In this document: positions 34,470-47,800 of the stretch, in pieces
How positions within the stretch are numbered: position 1 is the stretch's first letter
How the letters are laid out: every line of letters begins with the position of its first letter
From: Lepas anatifera
Taxonomy: Eukaryota > Arthropoda > Thecostraca > Lepadidae
NCBI GenBank assembly: GCA_034440635.1
Contig: JAOTON010001276.1
Span: 124,001-188,000, forward strand
DNA: 64,000 nt
Direction of reading: 5' to 3'
Translations under genes and position numbers: made by a program
Notes under the pieces: model-generated
Told to the model about the DNA's origin: nothing
Seen by the model: only the letters and a program-made list of their open reading frames with translations
Databases searched by the model: none

Positions 34470-34790
34470 CGGGCCGGGACGCACCGAGTGTCAGTCGGCG
34501 CGCCTGGACCCACGGACAGCGTAGATGTTTGAGAGTCGCCAATGGTGGCGGCAGCGCAGCGGTTGCCAGTCGCCGCGCAGCCGCGGCAGCTCCGGGACGG
34601 CGGGGTCGCAGGGCGTCGGCCCCGCAACGTCCCGCACCTCGGGGCAGCTGAGTTCCATTTGGACGGCGACGGCCAGCGGCGAGTAGCAATACAGCAGTGG
34701 CGTATTCGAGGGCGCCCCGACATATCCATCGACTGCTCCGCCGTGACAGGTGTCTGCTTGAGAGCACTTCCCTGAAAAAGAAAATGCGTT
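34470..34790 (-). pseudogene. LINE-D thumb fragment, right copy
   Basis: Mirror of 7,155-7,560. The minus-strand frame contains RGALEYATAVLLLAAG. It carries the same truncated 5' end near 34,785. No independent function. Confidence 0.45.
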
Positions 34791-34901
34791 AGCAATTGAC
34801 AGGTCGTGCCACTGAAAGGCCAACTAAAACCATGTGTTTGTTTCAGCAAGCGCATGAACATGGGCCTGAGTCACCTTCGCTGGGGCGGGGAGATACCCCA
34901 C

Positions 34902-35095
34902 AGATCTCGGAAATCACACTAATGAATGAAAAGTGGTAGAACTTGTGGGGCATCCTGACGTAATCTCTGAAAAATTATGTTGTTGATTTTTATCAGCAAA
35001 GATCTCACAAATCACACTAATGAATGAAAAGTGGTAAACGTTGTTGGGCACCCTGACGTAATCTCTGAAAAATTAAGTTGTCAATTTTTATCAGC
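34902..35095. repeat. 98-base tandem duplication, right arm only
   Basis: The stretch from AGATCTCGGAAATCACAC to TTTTTATCAGC at 34,902-34,999 is repeated from 35,000. The left arm has a single copy (about 6,940-7,035). A small post-duplication change. Confidence 0.8.
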
Positions 35096-36782
35096 CTAAA
35101 TCCAACGTCACCAGAGGCCAAACCATGTCACCATACGGATATAAGGAGGATGAATGTTTTTGTCACAGCATCTGACGTACAAAAGCCATAACACAATTAT
35201 TAAAACATTTGTAATATTCTCAGCAAATTCAATCGAATGATATATAGTACAATCTTGCTAGGTGACATCTCAGTGATTACAAAAATCCAGTGACGCCAAC
35301 ATAAACGCTGTATCTCCGTTCCAGACGAAGTTACTTAGCTAAATCATATTACCCATGAATTTTCAAAAGAGAGGTCATGGCTCGTACCCAACCCTGGGTT
35401 ATCGAAATAAAAATACCAATTAACATCTCATAGTAGCCGATGACTTCATGTATTGAGATACATTTTAGATAAATCGACTCCACGTATTTACTCATGCTGT
35501 TACATTTTTGTTGGAGGTGGTCACTTAACCTGCACTGCTGAGATGACCCGAACTGGACCTAAAATTTTGACACAACTTGCAAAACTGATCAGAAGAAAAT
35601 GCATCCCAAACCATTTACAGGCTTCTGCGAAGACCCAAAGGGGGGGCATTAGTGCAAGTGTAACGTTTTGAAAGGGGCAGATGCCGGGTTTCATGTATTT
35701 ATGATAAGCTCATCTACGGAAACGCAGTAGGCGTTTCGGTTGGGATGAAAAGAACAGGACACTGTTTTTACCACAAAAATCCATAAAAAGGACACATTTT
35801 AGCATTGATCACTGTCTGCCCCACCAGCACAATACATCAACAATCCAGCGGTTTTGAACATTTTTACTTTTGAGACTTCCATTCAATTAGCCTCCAAATA
35901 AAGTTACTTGGTAAATTGTGTTGCACTGAGGATATCATAGATGCCGCAGCATGATGTTACAGCATACCGCAATTGACTAGTCACGTTGTCTTCAGCAGCG
36001 TCTCACGGGCCATTCCCAGCTGATGGTGGAGTACCGCGCCCATTGAAACACAACTCAGTACAGGTGAAGCTCTGTTTAGAGCTGACCTCCATCGAAGATC
36101 GCATCAGCACCACCACCACGCTGAGGAGAAGGGAGGTACGGCGGTGTTACGAATGCACTATAAAAGTGAAAATACGACGGGGCGCTGGTGGGCAATAGAC
36201 AGGGCAAAGAAAACACCCCACCACACATTAGATTAAACAAAAATTACATACATATAGTACTATACATTGTGCTCCCCATGGAGGTCTTAATATAATATCT
36301 TACATCTAGCCTCCTGAGTCCCCACGTATAGGTATCTATACGCAGGTTTGAATAGCTCTACCACCTCCTACCGATGTCGTAGCCTTTTATATAAATTATG
36401 TATAGAAAGCTGGACATTCTAGCTTTCTTCTGGTGTCAAAATCATAGACTAAACCCAAGAACAAGTGAGTCAAAATTCCCTTTGTTCGACGATAGGCGTG
36501 AGCGCCGGAAGGTTTCGCGGTTGCTCCGAAGAAGGTATGTAGTTTAAAAATGTTACTAACAGAATCTAGTTATGATAAGTATATGAACAGAAAGCTTAAA
36601 TTATTGGAGGTATCTCAGTTTTTATCCGGTGTTTTTAACATTTTGTGTTGCCAAACAATCTCCTTCGAAAATGCTATGTATATAATTCTATATTCCAGGA
36701 CTCAATGACGACAAAAGTGGCATTATACTTAACCATTTGGAGGGCATCCCAGGCATATCATACTCCTTTGATGTAATGAGAC
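35096..36782. other. Right-arm unique DNA, mirror of about 5,237-6,940
   Basis: Includes the right copy of the diverged MITE (to about 35,690) and the conserved 70-codon frame at 35,986-36,198. I see no gene I can support. Confidence 0.5.
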
Positions 36783-36786
36783 ATCA

Positions 36787-37368
36787 GGGCAATTCCAGCA
36801 CCAATCGACCAGGCAAAAGGCAAATCTACACGGTACCTCTTCGATTTTCTTTAAAATGACTTTATAGGGTTCTCATGGGCCCTAAAGCCGAATCTGAGAC
36901 TTTTGGCTCGATCGGAGTAAAACTTTAAGAGTTATTGCCTTAGGCATTTTTTGAAAATCTGCTTACAGTGCAATTTTTAGGTGACCATAAAACCCACACA
37001 AACGGATGAACTATGCATTAAAGATACATTTTCCTGTCCAAAATGAGCCGTAAAACTCGAATCCGAAGTCCGTTTGACCCTAGGTCACTTCTAAAAAAAT
37101 TGTGATTTGACCTTGACCTAAGGTCATGCCCAAAATTTTCTGGTACACTTTTTGTTCAAAATGGAATGTTCCAAATTGAAGATTGAACTTTCCTCCTTCC
37201 AATAAAACAGGTTAGAACATCCGTTTTTTATATCTTCTTGTGTTTTTAACACGCACAGTGAAGGGTGGTCTGGCGTCAACACGCAATGAAGGGGTCCCGA
37301 AATGCCTCCCCTGAGATCTTGCAAATTAAGTGGATTAGAAAAATACGCATTTCGGAGTTTGTGAGGCC
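36787..37368. repeat. Left terminal inverted repeat of the DDE transposon
   Basis: Pairs with about 41,483-42,056 on the opposite strand with scattered mismatches. It contains clustered TGACCT and AGGTCA sites near 37,078-37,125. An open frame over part of it is mirrored in the other repeat and is not considered a gene. Confidence 0.85.
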
Positions 37369-38304
37369 CATTTGGTGCGTTTTCCCTCATATATACGATT
37401 AAGCTTGCAAAGAAACAACTAATGGGCGAGCAATGAGTTTGACCTTGACTCACGGTCTTTGACCTGTCCTAGAACTTAGCATTCAGTGACCTCAGCTGTA
37501 ACGTCAAAACATCATACCCGTATTGCCAGGGAACGTCATGTGACCGCAAGCTCTGGGATCAACAATTGCGATCATGTTTATTTGACCTTGGTCTGTGACC
37601 TATGATCTACTGAAGTGACTTTAACATACAACCCTGGTAATATTACGTTTTCATGGCACAACTAGGTCTGCAATGTAGTTGAACTGGTGCGACCGCAGGT
37701 TATGGCTATTTAGAAATATATTTCGGATTTTGTAAGCCTATAGGTCAGTCAGTGCGTGACCATCGTGGACCGCTTTTCGAAGTTCTCTCCCCAAGTAACT
37801 CGCTCACCGATGTTATTTTTCTGCCATGAAGGGTTTTCCAGCCTCCTCGGGCAATTATGCTTAAACCCTGTCCAGCTGCGTGTTAATGCTCATCACAGTG
37901 CTTTAAAGGATGACAATAACCCGTCGCTGGGGCTCCGACAGTATATTGGACATGTAGTGGGACGAAATGGTGATACAATACGAACAGTGCTCAGAAGGCT
38001 GATGAAAGCCAAAAAAGCAATTGTGGGTTTCCTCGTTCATGTAAAGAACTCGCCTATCGCGTCAATTCAAATATACGTTTTTGTTTGCATCAGACCTAAG
38101 CAAGCATTTCCCACTAGCGAGTTAGAACTATATCAATACTACCTCTTTGACGATATATTTGCCCGATTTTACTCTCCTTGAAGCTAAAGGAAGCAAGCAT
38201 TTGTCAGCGCGTGTAAAAATATGTACACCGGACACCGAGTTAGAACAATGCACCGAAATACGGGAACTGGCGCCTCCATGAGCTGTCTTTGTGCTGAACT
38301 GACC
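37369..38304. other. Transposon interior between left TIR and transposase 3' end
   Basis: A 141-codon plus-strand frame lies at 37,756-38,181. It begins MTIVDRFSKFSPQVTR and has no motif I know; it may be chance. More AGGTCA-type sites occur at 37,438-37,620. No second gene is supported. Confidence 0.35.
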
Positions 38305-41129
38305 TTACGCTGTCGCAGTGGGCACCTCTGTTCCGTCGCTGTCTTCAGAGAGCTCTCGCACCTGCATGGTGTTCAGGTTCACGGGTGTAAAGCGATGAAA
38401 CCGTTGGGTGCCCTTGATCTTCAACGCCGAGCTGTACCGCTGTTTCAGTCGTTTGGACATTTCAAAGACCTCCTCTCTACTGACAAACTCGAAATGGATT
38501 GTGGTGGCGAAGTCTTGCGTTGGAAAAGAGAACATCGATAGAGGATCCAAGATTTGATCCTTTTCTTCTCTCCTTAAGCTTTCCTGCGCTGTTCGTCTCT
38601 TCACTGTGCCGCCAACCCCGTCACAGGCGTTCTTCCCGTGGCTGGTAGCAAAGAAGTGCCATTCACATGGTATTTGAAAGTCTATCTCGTGATAACAAAC
38701 ATTGATAAAGTTAAACTTATTCTTGTATTGGCCACCGCACCCGTCTGATACGTAATGTATTTTTTCAAACCTGGTATTTGGGTGCGTAGCCAAGGTACGA
38801 GTTTGTGCTGCATGGTATGAACCATGACGTGGGAGTGCTTTAAATCGTCACTTAAAAAACAACAACTTCTACTGCACTGGACTCCGTTCTCAGTCCAGTA
38901 TGCAACAAAAGGGTGTACAGTCACCTGCTTTGCAGACCAGTGATACGACTGAGCAGCATTTTGTGCGATGCATGTATAATTTTCTGAGAAGTCACCGATG
39001 ACTACGGCTTCCCCCTTTGGTGCGTTTTCCCTCAAGTTTGCTGTATAATGCCCTTGAGCCTTGGAGATGTGGTGGTGACGGGTTAGGTTACATACCTTCT
39101 CACTCAGGGAATCAACAAATTGCTCTATATTTTCCACACAATCCTGAAGCGTCGATTCTTTCTCTGATTTTGACCATTGTTTGAACGTAATATCTTCAGA
39201 AGCCATTTGCACGGAGTCAAGTGAGTATAAATACTCTCTAACTCCTTCCTCTCCAGGGCAGTTCTGACATTTTTCCATCATGCAGTCCCGCTTCGATGGG
39301 TCGCAGACTGCTGCGCTCATGAGGTCTCTGTATGTTACGCTTCGCTCCCCTAGTGCTGCCAACTGCAACTTGACATTCTGGTGGTAGGTGCAAACGCACA
39401 CATTGTGTGTGCCCGGACTACCAGCTAGAACACAGTGTCTGGGGCGGAGAGTGGCGAAGGTGGAGAATCTGACCCTGGGATTACTTTCGTCTTGCTTGTA
39501 CAGCACAAACATCTCCCGCATTGTTCCCAGAAGAAGACGTTTTTGAACATAGACTTTCTTTCCTTCTCCGTCCCTCTCGATCACCCGATCTCTCATTCCC
39601 GGGCACATTCTGGATACTTCGTCTCTGTCATAGAAGGATTTTATTTTCGCCTTTTCTGAGTCACTAATCCGTCTTTCATGGGACACTGTCGGTACTTGAG
39701 GTATTATTCCGTAAGCTTTCTTTATTTCCCTGCTCTTTTTGACCATGTAACGAGACACGCCGAAGAATTTCATTGTCTCAAAAATAGAGAGAGGGGACAG
39801 TGTCAGAATTTGTAGTCTTCTCCGGTAGTCCGAAGTCTCAACAAAGGCATGTTTTAACTCGGACATCATGCGTTGATACCTGAGAGGCACACAGGACATC
39901 GATATAAGAATTAAGAAACATAAGAACGGTATTTTAGCTACGCACACGATAGCTTTTGTATCTTCCCCTTCACACATATTTCTTCTAAACACATAGTTTG
40001 AATTTAATTTTCCCGCAGACATACCAACTGAAATACAACAAATAATTGAGGGTAAATTTTGCGTCATTTTCTCAAATAGTGTAGAAAAGACTTAGTTGAT
40101 ACATTCTACTACTTATGAGATAACATACATTGCTTGAGACAGAATAAGTTGATACTCGAACCTAAAAAAATGGACACAGCAGATTTATTTATACTCAGAC
40201 ACTACAAATATTTCCACTTACTTGCCAGACTCAGAGTCAGTTTCTGTTCGACTCCGTTTTTTTGGAGTTGCCTCTGGTGTCTCTATGTCAGCTTCAGCCA
40301 CAAGGGAGATATTTCGTTTCATTTCCGACACTACGCTTTTCAGCTTTCGTGTACCTTCAGCGCGTCGAGTCGGGGTTCTAAGGCCGGCTAGAAACAATAA
40401 ATGTCGAACGATTATGAGGATGTCAACAAGTAATTTTTACATGAATGACGATAAGAGTGAGTCACTGTAGATACTATGTTACGAAATGAAAATAGTACAG
40501 GGACAAATAACAGTAATTTCAGTTGCTTCGCAGAACTAGTACGCCACCACAGGATACCCCACGCATGTTTATGTATAGTGTTCGTATTCTTTGAATTTCG
40601 TTCCGTTTCTTCGTATAAGACTGCTTATGTAGCTGAGTTACGAGAGCTTTTCACCTTCAAACATACAAGCTTAATAAAATGTTTTCAGTACAAAGCGATT
40701 GAACTAAGCTCTCACCACGCGCTTACCTTTTCGCACAGGCGAAACGTCAAGCAACGGTAGCACCTTTTCCAGTGTGCAAGAGGCCGCACTTGTTGAGGCA
40801 TCCAGCTCCAATTCTTCTGTCATTTGTCCAGTGCTGGTTGAGGCTTCACTGGCCTGATTTGGACTGGATGACGATGCAGAAGAGGAGAGAGTCCACTGCT
40901 CTTGCGGTGGCCTAATCGTGGGTTCACTTTCCTTGAAATATTCTTCATCCTTCTTTCTGATCCACCCCACACAGTTCGAGCACAATGTCGTGCCTTTCGT
41001 CACTGTTCCGCGACATTTGTCAATCACATCGTCACTAACTTCATGAACCAGCGATTTATAAACTGTCTTTTTATGTCTTGAGAAGGGATCTGAGCACACG
41101 TCATTGCGACGATTGTCTTTCTTACCCAT
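38305..41129 (-). CDS. Spliced DDE transposase, three exons, one homopolymer frameshift
   Basis: Exon 1 runs 41,129-40,727 (ATG, MGKKDNRRNDVCSDPF), exon 2 40,387-40,222, exon 3 39,879-38,305 with a stop at its end. Donors are AAAG|GTAAGC and GGCAA|GTAAGT; acceptors are TTTCTAG and CCTCTCAG. Phases match exactly (1+2 and 2+1 bases). Exon 1 has a Cys/His N-terminal domain (CSDPF, HKK, CRGT, CSNC), then a Ser-rich acidic linker. Exon 2 is basic. Exon 3 has the catalytic core: IGDFSENYTC with HPFVAYW (first Asp near 38,990), VSDGCGGQYKNK (second Asp), PCEWHFFATSHGK (probable Glu). A six-T run at 38,760-38,765 is one base short and shifts the frame between the first and second Asp. Similar proteins are common, unnamed, in cnidarian and insect genomes as I recall. 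It would cut and rejoin the element ends. Confidence 0.85.
39880..40221 (-). other. Intron 2 of the transposase gene
   Basis: Begins GTAAGTGG at 40,221 and ends TGTGCCTCTCAG at 39,880; about 340 bases. A minus-strand open frame starting at 40,067 overlaps the intron end by chance and reads into exon 3; spliced use of the acceptor is better supported by phase and composition. Confidence 0.8.
40388..40726 (-). other. Intron 1 of the transposase gene
   Basis: Begins GTAAGC after 40,727 and ends TTGTTTCTAG at 40,388 on the minus strand; about 340 bases. The interior is AT-rich with stops in all minus-strand frames, as expected. Confidence 0.8.
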
Positions 41130-41482
41130 GGCTCGTCTCAACTCCTACTTACTTCCACGCTCCTCACTGGACAATCGCACGCTGGCCACTGGCAAGCCGT
41201 TGTTTGCTGCGTGAGTTCCCCTGCCTCCCCCTTTACGACTATCTCAGATAACATTGTTCAAAACAGCGCGACAGCCGACCCACTCTCGCAACGCTCCGTT
41301 GACGTGAGGGTGTCCACAATCACCGGACCTGCTGTATGTTTCAAATGTTTCGCGACTTTTTCCGCATAATCACGGCACTTCGCTAAAGGTGTCCGGTACG
41401 ACAGACACTTGACCTTTATGACCTGATTTGACCTTAAAGATATTGATCTAAGCTCATACAATTTAGCTCAAATAAAAAATTC
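41130..41482 (-). promoter_or_regulatory. Probable 5' region of the transposase gene
   Basis: Lies between the right TIR and the start codon. A 67-codon minus-strand frame (41,461-41,258) is open, but I see no motif or splice link to exon 1. No clear TATA box. Confidence 0.3.
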
Positions 41483-42056
41483 TACAGCCCTCACAAATTC
41501 CGAAACGCGCATTTTTCTAACCCACTTAATTGGCAAGATCTCAGGGGAGGCATTTCGGGACCCCTTCATTGCGTGTTGACGCCAGACCACCCTCCACTGT
41601 GCGTGTTAAAAACACAAGAAGATATAAAAACGGATGTTCTAACCTATTTTATTGGAAGGAGGAAAGTTCAATCTTCAATTTGGAACATTCCATTTTGAAC
41701 AAAAAGTGTACCAGAAAATTTTGGGCATGACCTTAGGTCAAGGTCAAATCACATTTTTTTAGAAGTGACCTAGGGTCAAACGGACTTCAGATTCGAGTTT
41801 TGCGGCTCATTTCGGACAGGATAATGTATATTTGATGCATAATTCATCAGTTCCTGAGGGTTTTGTGGTCACCCATAAATTGCACTGTAAGCAGATTTTC
41901 AAAAAATGCCTGAGACTATAACTTCTAAAGTTTTACTCCGATCGAGCTAAAAGTCTCAGATTCGGCTTTGGGGCCCATGAGAAACCTATATACTCATTTT
42001 AAAGCAAATCGAAGAGGTGCCGTGTAGGCCTTGGTCGATTGGTGCTGGAATTGCCC
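41483..42056. repeat. Right terminal inverted repeat of the DDE transposon
   Basis: Reverse complement of 36,787-37,368 with scattered substitutions. Followed by ATCA (42,057-42,060), the second copy of the target duplication, and then palindrome-arm sequence. Confidence 0.85.
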
Positions 42057-42229
42057 ATCATTGATGAGGAGCACATGTTAAGCAAATATTTTTTCCTCGT
42101 GGTTTCCTTTGTTTTTAATTTTATAAAACTAGAAGATATGGATTGGAACAGGCGATGCTTATCATTCTGGTACTGAAGCGAGGGGCAGATCCGAGGAGGG
42201 GGGATGGGGTAATAGCCCCCCTTAGGCCT

Positions 42230-42895
42230 ACCTTAAGCACTGAAAAAACGCCTCCCGCTGGAGCCGCCGGGCCCCCGCGGGAGGGGGGGAGTAGCTGCAG
42301 CTATACCCCGGTCCCGCAAGTTGTCTTCCAAATACCACGCGAAGGTAGGTCTAGGTGGCCCCTCATTATGCAACCGGGGGCCCCCGAAATTAATATCGGT
42401 GGCCCCAGAGTTGTTCTCGGGGTCCCTACCTCTGAGGTCCCACGAACCCCGCGACCGGGCCCCTAAAAATCGTCTCAGGGCCCACTGCTGTCCAAGCTGG
42501 GTCCCCTGTCCTCGGCAGTTTTAGGTCCCCGGTATTCCACCCGGGCCACCTGTGACTGCAACTGGACCCCCTGCGGTTCACCCGGGCCTCCTTTGGCCAT
42601 CTGGACACCCTGATATTCTTCCGGGCCACTTGCAGTCCACTTGAAACCGCTGAGTCTGCGACCGGGCCCCTCAGAATTATCCCAAGCCCACTGATGACGA
42701 AGTCGGGCCCCTGTTCTCAGCAGTTGCAGATAATTTCCCTGTATCCCACCCGGGCCCTCTGTGACCCAAGTCGGGCCCCCTGCGGCTCACCCAGGCCTCC
42801 TGTGGCCATCCGGGCCTCCTGAAATGCTTCCGGGGGCCCATGTGGCTCACTTGCGATCTTGGTGTCGGGCACCGGGCCCCCTACGATAATCTCAG
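42230..42895. repeat. G-rich GGGCCC minisatellite, right arm
   Basis: Mirror of 4,392-5,045, C-rich on the plus strand. Confidence 0.8.
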
Positions 42896-43039
42896 ACATA
42901 TTGTGGATACAGTCAGCCCCCTACCTTGCTTGCGGGATTCCTTTGGTCTCGGCCCTCTGTGGCTACAACATCTGTTCCTGCTTGGGAGTAGCAGGTTTAA
43001 TATCTTAAACACGGTAATTCCTGGCTGGAGTACAAGTCT

Positions 43040-43261
43040 CACGAGGACTTCGAGGAGATCAGGTACCTGGAATTAAAATCCAGCTCACCGATCAGCTCGT
43101 GGCTGAAGGTAATAATATGAACTGTGAGGCCAGGCGAGAATACACTGAAAATGTTTCTGAGGCACCAGCTGACGAGCTTCCCACAAAGCGACCAAAGGTT
43201 GCAATGTCGTCGAAGGATATCAAAAGTGCTAGCACACAGTACATGCACGAAATTATCCCTG
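43040..43261 (+). other. Candidate old exon, right arm
   Basis: Plus-strand frame with NCEARREYTENVSEAPADE and TKRPKVAMSSKD ends at a donor CCTG|GTAAGG after 43,261, as in the left arm. A different open frame (SHEDFEEIRYLEL) overlaps its start and ends at AAG|GTAATA. Neither is recognised. It may be an exon of an old transposon or host gene carried in both arms. Confidence 0.3.
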
Positions 43262-43548
43262 GTAAGGAATCGTACCGAAGATGCCGATGACCGTCCTATA
43301 ACAAGCTGGCTCTCGTCAAGTTCAAGACGTTTGGAGTGCTTCTCTAATTCATTACTGAAACGATCTTTTTTACCAAGATCCACGAGGCATAAAGGTCATG
43401 GAGCGCACACGATGTATCTCTATTGGGAACCTAGATATGGTACATACATGCTTGGGTCTAACGATAATCTTTGACTGATCCCTAACGAGAACGTGCTTTA
43501 ATGCTCGGTGGTATTTAATTTAGGAATAAGTACTTTACTAACAGTGGC

Positions 43549-44424
43549 TTAACACGCGAATTGACGGGGGTCTGAGCCACCTTCGCATTGACGGGGGGGC
43601 GGGTACCCGCCCCCTAAGATTTCGAGAACCACGGTAGGTAGCGAGAAACGGTAAACGGCGTTGGGTTGCCCATCCACTTCTCCATCGAAAACATTTGAAC
43701 CAATTTTTTTGTCAGGTCACATTTAAGGTCACGAGAGGTCAAAAACAGCCGTCATAGGGATAACATGTAAATTCAGTTTTTCAGCCATTACATCTGAACA
43801 AGTAAAGATAGAGCAAAACGACTTGAACTATATGAATCCTCTCAGCAAGCCGAATCGAATGATATATAATTTGACCTTGCTAGGTCAAATTATATATGGT
43901 CGCTGATGACGACACGCTGCAAAGGATTTGACCTGACCTGAGGTCAGGTCTGGGTCAAATTATATAAAATGCATATCATTAGAACCGCAAAGCCCAGGCG
44001 AGTCTAATGCAGCTAAAATAAATGCTCTATCACCATCCGTTACTGAGTTATTCTGTAAAAACTATTTTTCCCATGTATTTCCAATGTAGAGGTCATACCT
44101 CGTACCTGACCTTAGGTCATCGATATCAAAAATACCGGAACATATTTTAGAGAACTAGGTAGGGCCATATGTGATATGAGTTTCAATCGGATAAGTTCAC
44201 CCTGCTCCGACTTATGCTATCTTAAACTTTTTTAGGTCGGGTCACTTCACCTGTACTGGTGACCTGACCTTGGATGACCTAACCTTAAAATTTTAACAGA
44301 AGTTGTAAAAATGATGAGGGAAAAGGTATGCCAAGTACGGCGGCGCTACGCACCGCCGTTTTTCTGCTATCTCCGAAAAACCCGAGGAGGGCGGGTACCC
44401 GCCCCCCGTCAATGCGCGTGTTAA
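43549..44424. mobile_element. TTAA-flanked MITE-like element, right copy
   Basis: Mirror of 2,896-3,742, from TTAACACGCGAATTGACGGG to GTCAATGCGCGTGTTAA. A roughly 35-base extra stretch near 43,895-43,930 is absent on the left. The same density of AGGTCA-type sites is seen. Confidence 0.7.
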
Positions 44425-44809
44425 GGTTACGATCCGTATTAGTAGACTCAACCGGCGAAGGTACCAAATTTTGTTATGCCTACGTCATAATAATGATTAA
44501 AATCTTAGTTAAAAGGGAAAGCAAATACAACGTTCATTATGAGATAGTGACAAATGCATCATGTTTCACGGAGCGCATCCCGAGAAAAAGTTTATCATTA
44601 GTGCACTATTTATAGTCATTGAGTCCTGGTGTAGTGACTTCTATACCTCCAATAAATTATATTTATAAATTTTCTAATTTAAATTTTTGTTCATTATTGA
44701 GTTCCTTGCATCCAAAAACCCAAAAATCAAAAAGGGTTTGCACTTCCATCAAATATTTTGGGCTCGGGTCTCAAGAGGATAGTGCTAAGCCTGCAGGATT
44801 TTGAAGCGA

Positions 44810-47800
44810 CAGAAAAACAGAAAGACAGACAGAAACACACAAACATACCAACAGAGACAGACCTTGGAATTTTAGGACATGTAGAATGCTAAGCCTATAT
44901 GTGGGCCAGCCAGCCAGTCAGCCAGACAGACAGAGACATACAGACAGAGAAAGAAAAACTTCCAGAAAGCCAGAGATAGACAGGGATAAACAGAAACACA
45001 GACAAACAGTGAGAGAACAAGATAGACAGAAACATATAAACGGAGACAGATCGACATAGACAGAAATAAACAAAGACACAACCAGACAGACATTGCTAGA
45101 TATTCAGAGGAAGCCAGATCTAAATACATACAGACAGACAGAACAGACAAAATACAGGGACAGTCAGACAGACATACAGAGACAGTCAGACATACATACA
45201 GAAAAATACAGAGACATCCAGGCAGACAGACATACAGAGAATACAGAGGCAGACAGACAGGTAGGCAGACAGACAGAGGAAGCCAGGTCTAAGTACATAC
45301 AGACAGACAGAACAGCCAGAGAGACATACATACAGAGACAGCCAGACAGACATACAGGGACAGTCAGAGACATACAGAAAAGTACAGAGACATCCAGGCA
45401 GACAGTCAGACTGATATACAGAAAAATGCAGGCAGACAAGCAGACAGGCAGGCAGACAGCCAGACAGACAGAGTCTGACAGACAGACATTCAAGCAGACA
45501 GTCAGGCAGACAGATGGACGGACAGAGTCAGGCAGGAAGACAGGGAAACAGGCAGGCAGGCAGACAGACAGGGAGACAGGCAGGCAGGGAGACAGACAGT
45601 CAGTCACACAGACTGTCAGTCACACAATCAGACAGACAGACAGTCAGGCAGACATACAGTCAAGCAGACATACATACTGTCAGGTGAACAGACAGACTAT
45701 CAGGCAGACAGACAGACTTTCAGACAGGCAGGCAGGTAGACAGTCACACAATCAGACAGACAGACATGTAGTCAGACAGGCAGACTGTCAGGCAGACATA
45801 CATACTGTCAGGTGAACAGACAGTCAAGCAGGTAGGCAGACAGACAGTAAGGAAGACAGACAGAATGAAGACAGACAGGAAGACAGACGGACATACAGAG
45901 ACAGTCAGGCAGGCAGACAGACAGTCAGGCAGGCAGGCAGACAGGGAGACAGGCAGACAAACAGAGACAGCAAACATTCAGACAACCAGACAGACATACA
46001 GAGGCAGCTAGACAGACATACCGAGAATACAGAGGCAGACAGAGGAAGCCAAGTCTACATACATACAGACAGACAGAACAGACATACATACATACATACA
46101 GATATAGCCAGAAAAACATACAGGGACAGTCAGTGACATACAAAGAAGTACAGAGACATCCAGGCAGACAGACATACAGAGAATACAGAGGCAGACAGAC
46201 AGGTAGGCAGGCAGACAGTGGAAGCCAGGTCTAAGTACATGCAGACAGAACAGCCAGAGAAACATACATACAGAGACAGCCAGACAGACATACAGGGACA
46301 GTCAGAGACATACAGAAAAGTAAAGAAACATCCAGGCAGACAGTCAGACAGATATATAGAAAAAATGCCGGCAGACAAGCAGACAGGCAGACAAGCAGAC
46401 AGGCAGACAGACAGCCAGACAGATAGTCTGACAGACAGACATTCAAGCAGACAGACAGTCAGGCAGACAGACGGACAGACAGAGTCAGGCAGACATGCAG
46501 TCAGGCAGGCTGGCAGACAGACAGGGAGACAGGCAGGCAGGGAGACATACATACAGACAGAAAGACAGACAGTCAGTCACACAGTCAGACAGTCAGTCAC
46601 ACAGTCAGACAGTCAGTCACACAATCAGACAGACAGATAGTTAGGCAGATAGACAGTCAGGCAGACAGGTAGCCAGGCAGACATACATACTGTCAGATGA
46701 ACAGACAGACTGTCAGGCAGACAGACAGCCTTTTTTATTTTTATAAATTTTGACCAAGTTGTTTCTCAGTTCGACTGTTGGAGTCGGAGTCTCACTAAAG
46801 TCATCAAGGGACTTGTCACGGAGACCCCGACCCCACCACCCGAACTAGCAACTCCCACAATGAAGGGTTGATTTAGAAGCCAAAGTTTAACGTCCCACAA
46901 AGCACAGGGACGGCCGCCCCGCTCAGGTCACCCTCTCACCAGTCAGTTGCCAGCCGACCTGTACGTCGGGTAAACTATTGAGCGCCGGAGCGTCTCAGGT
47001 GAAACGATCCCAAGCCTGGACATGCACTGCCACTGCATGCTTCTGAGCAGCGGGCCGGCGCCCAACGCTCTACTAACTGAGCTACCGGGGCGACTGTCTG
47101 ACTGTCTGAGACTGTCTGACAGTCTTTCAGACAGGCAGACAGTCAGTCACACAATCAGACAGACATACAGACAGTCAGTCAGACAGGCAGACATACATAC
47201 TGTCAAGTGAACAGTCAGGCAGACATACAGTCAGGCAGGTAGGCAGACAGACAGACAGACAATCAGGAAGACAGACGGACAGACAGATACAGTCAGGCAG
47301 GCAGGCAGACAGACATACAGGGAGACAGGCAGACAAACAGAGACAGCAAACATTCAGACAACCAGACAGACATACAGAGACAGTCAGACATACATACAGA
47401 AAAATACACAGACATCCAGGCAGACAGACATGCAGAGCATACAGAGGCAGACAGACAGGTAGGCAGACAGACAGAGGAAGCCAGGTCTAAGTACATACAG
47501 ACAGACAGAACAGCCAGCGAGACATACATACAGAGACAGCTAGACAGACATATAGGGACAGTCAGAGACATACAGAAAATTACAGAGACATCCAGGCAGA
47601 CAGTCAGACAGATATACAGAAAATGCAGGCAGACAAGCAGACAGCCAGACAAAGTCAGGCAGGCAGACAGATGGACGGAAACAGTCAGGCAGATATACAG
47701 ACAGTCAGGCATGCAGGGAGTCAGTCACACAGTCAGACAGTCAGTCACACAATCAGACAGACGGCAGGCAGACATACATACTGTTAGGTGAACATACAGA

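Larger units (their letters stand above)
36787..42056 (-). mobile_element. DDE DNA transposon, 5,270 bp, with 4-bp ATCA target duplication
   Basis: Ends are GGGCAATTCCAGCACCAATC and its reverse complement; similarity between the ends continues for about 580 bases (to about 37,368 and from about 41,483). ATCA flanks both sides (36,783-36,786 and 42,057-42,060), and the left arm has the empty site with one copy (TGAT, 5,233-5,236). It encodes a spliced transposase on the minus strand. A 4-bp duplication is known for Sola, some CMC-type and other superfamilies; I cannot assign it by eye. The near-intact gene and arm-specific position indicate a fairly recent insertion. Confidence 0.9.

Noticed and set aside
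38682..40067. A single-exon transposase starting at 40,067
   Set aside because: The first 60 codons cross a good acceptor, look like intron sequence, and would omit the Cys/His domain. The three-exon model fits both phases exactly.
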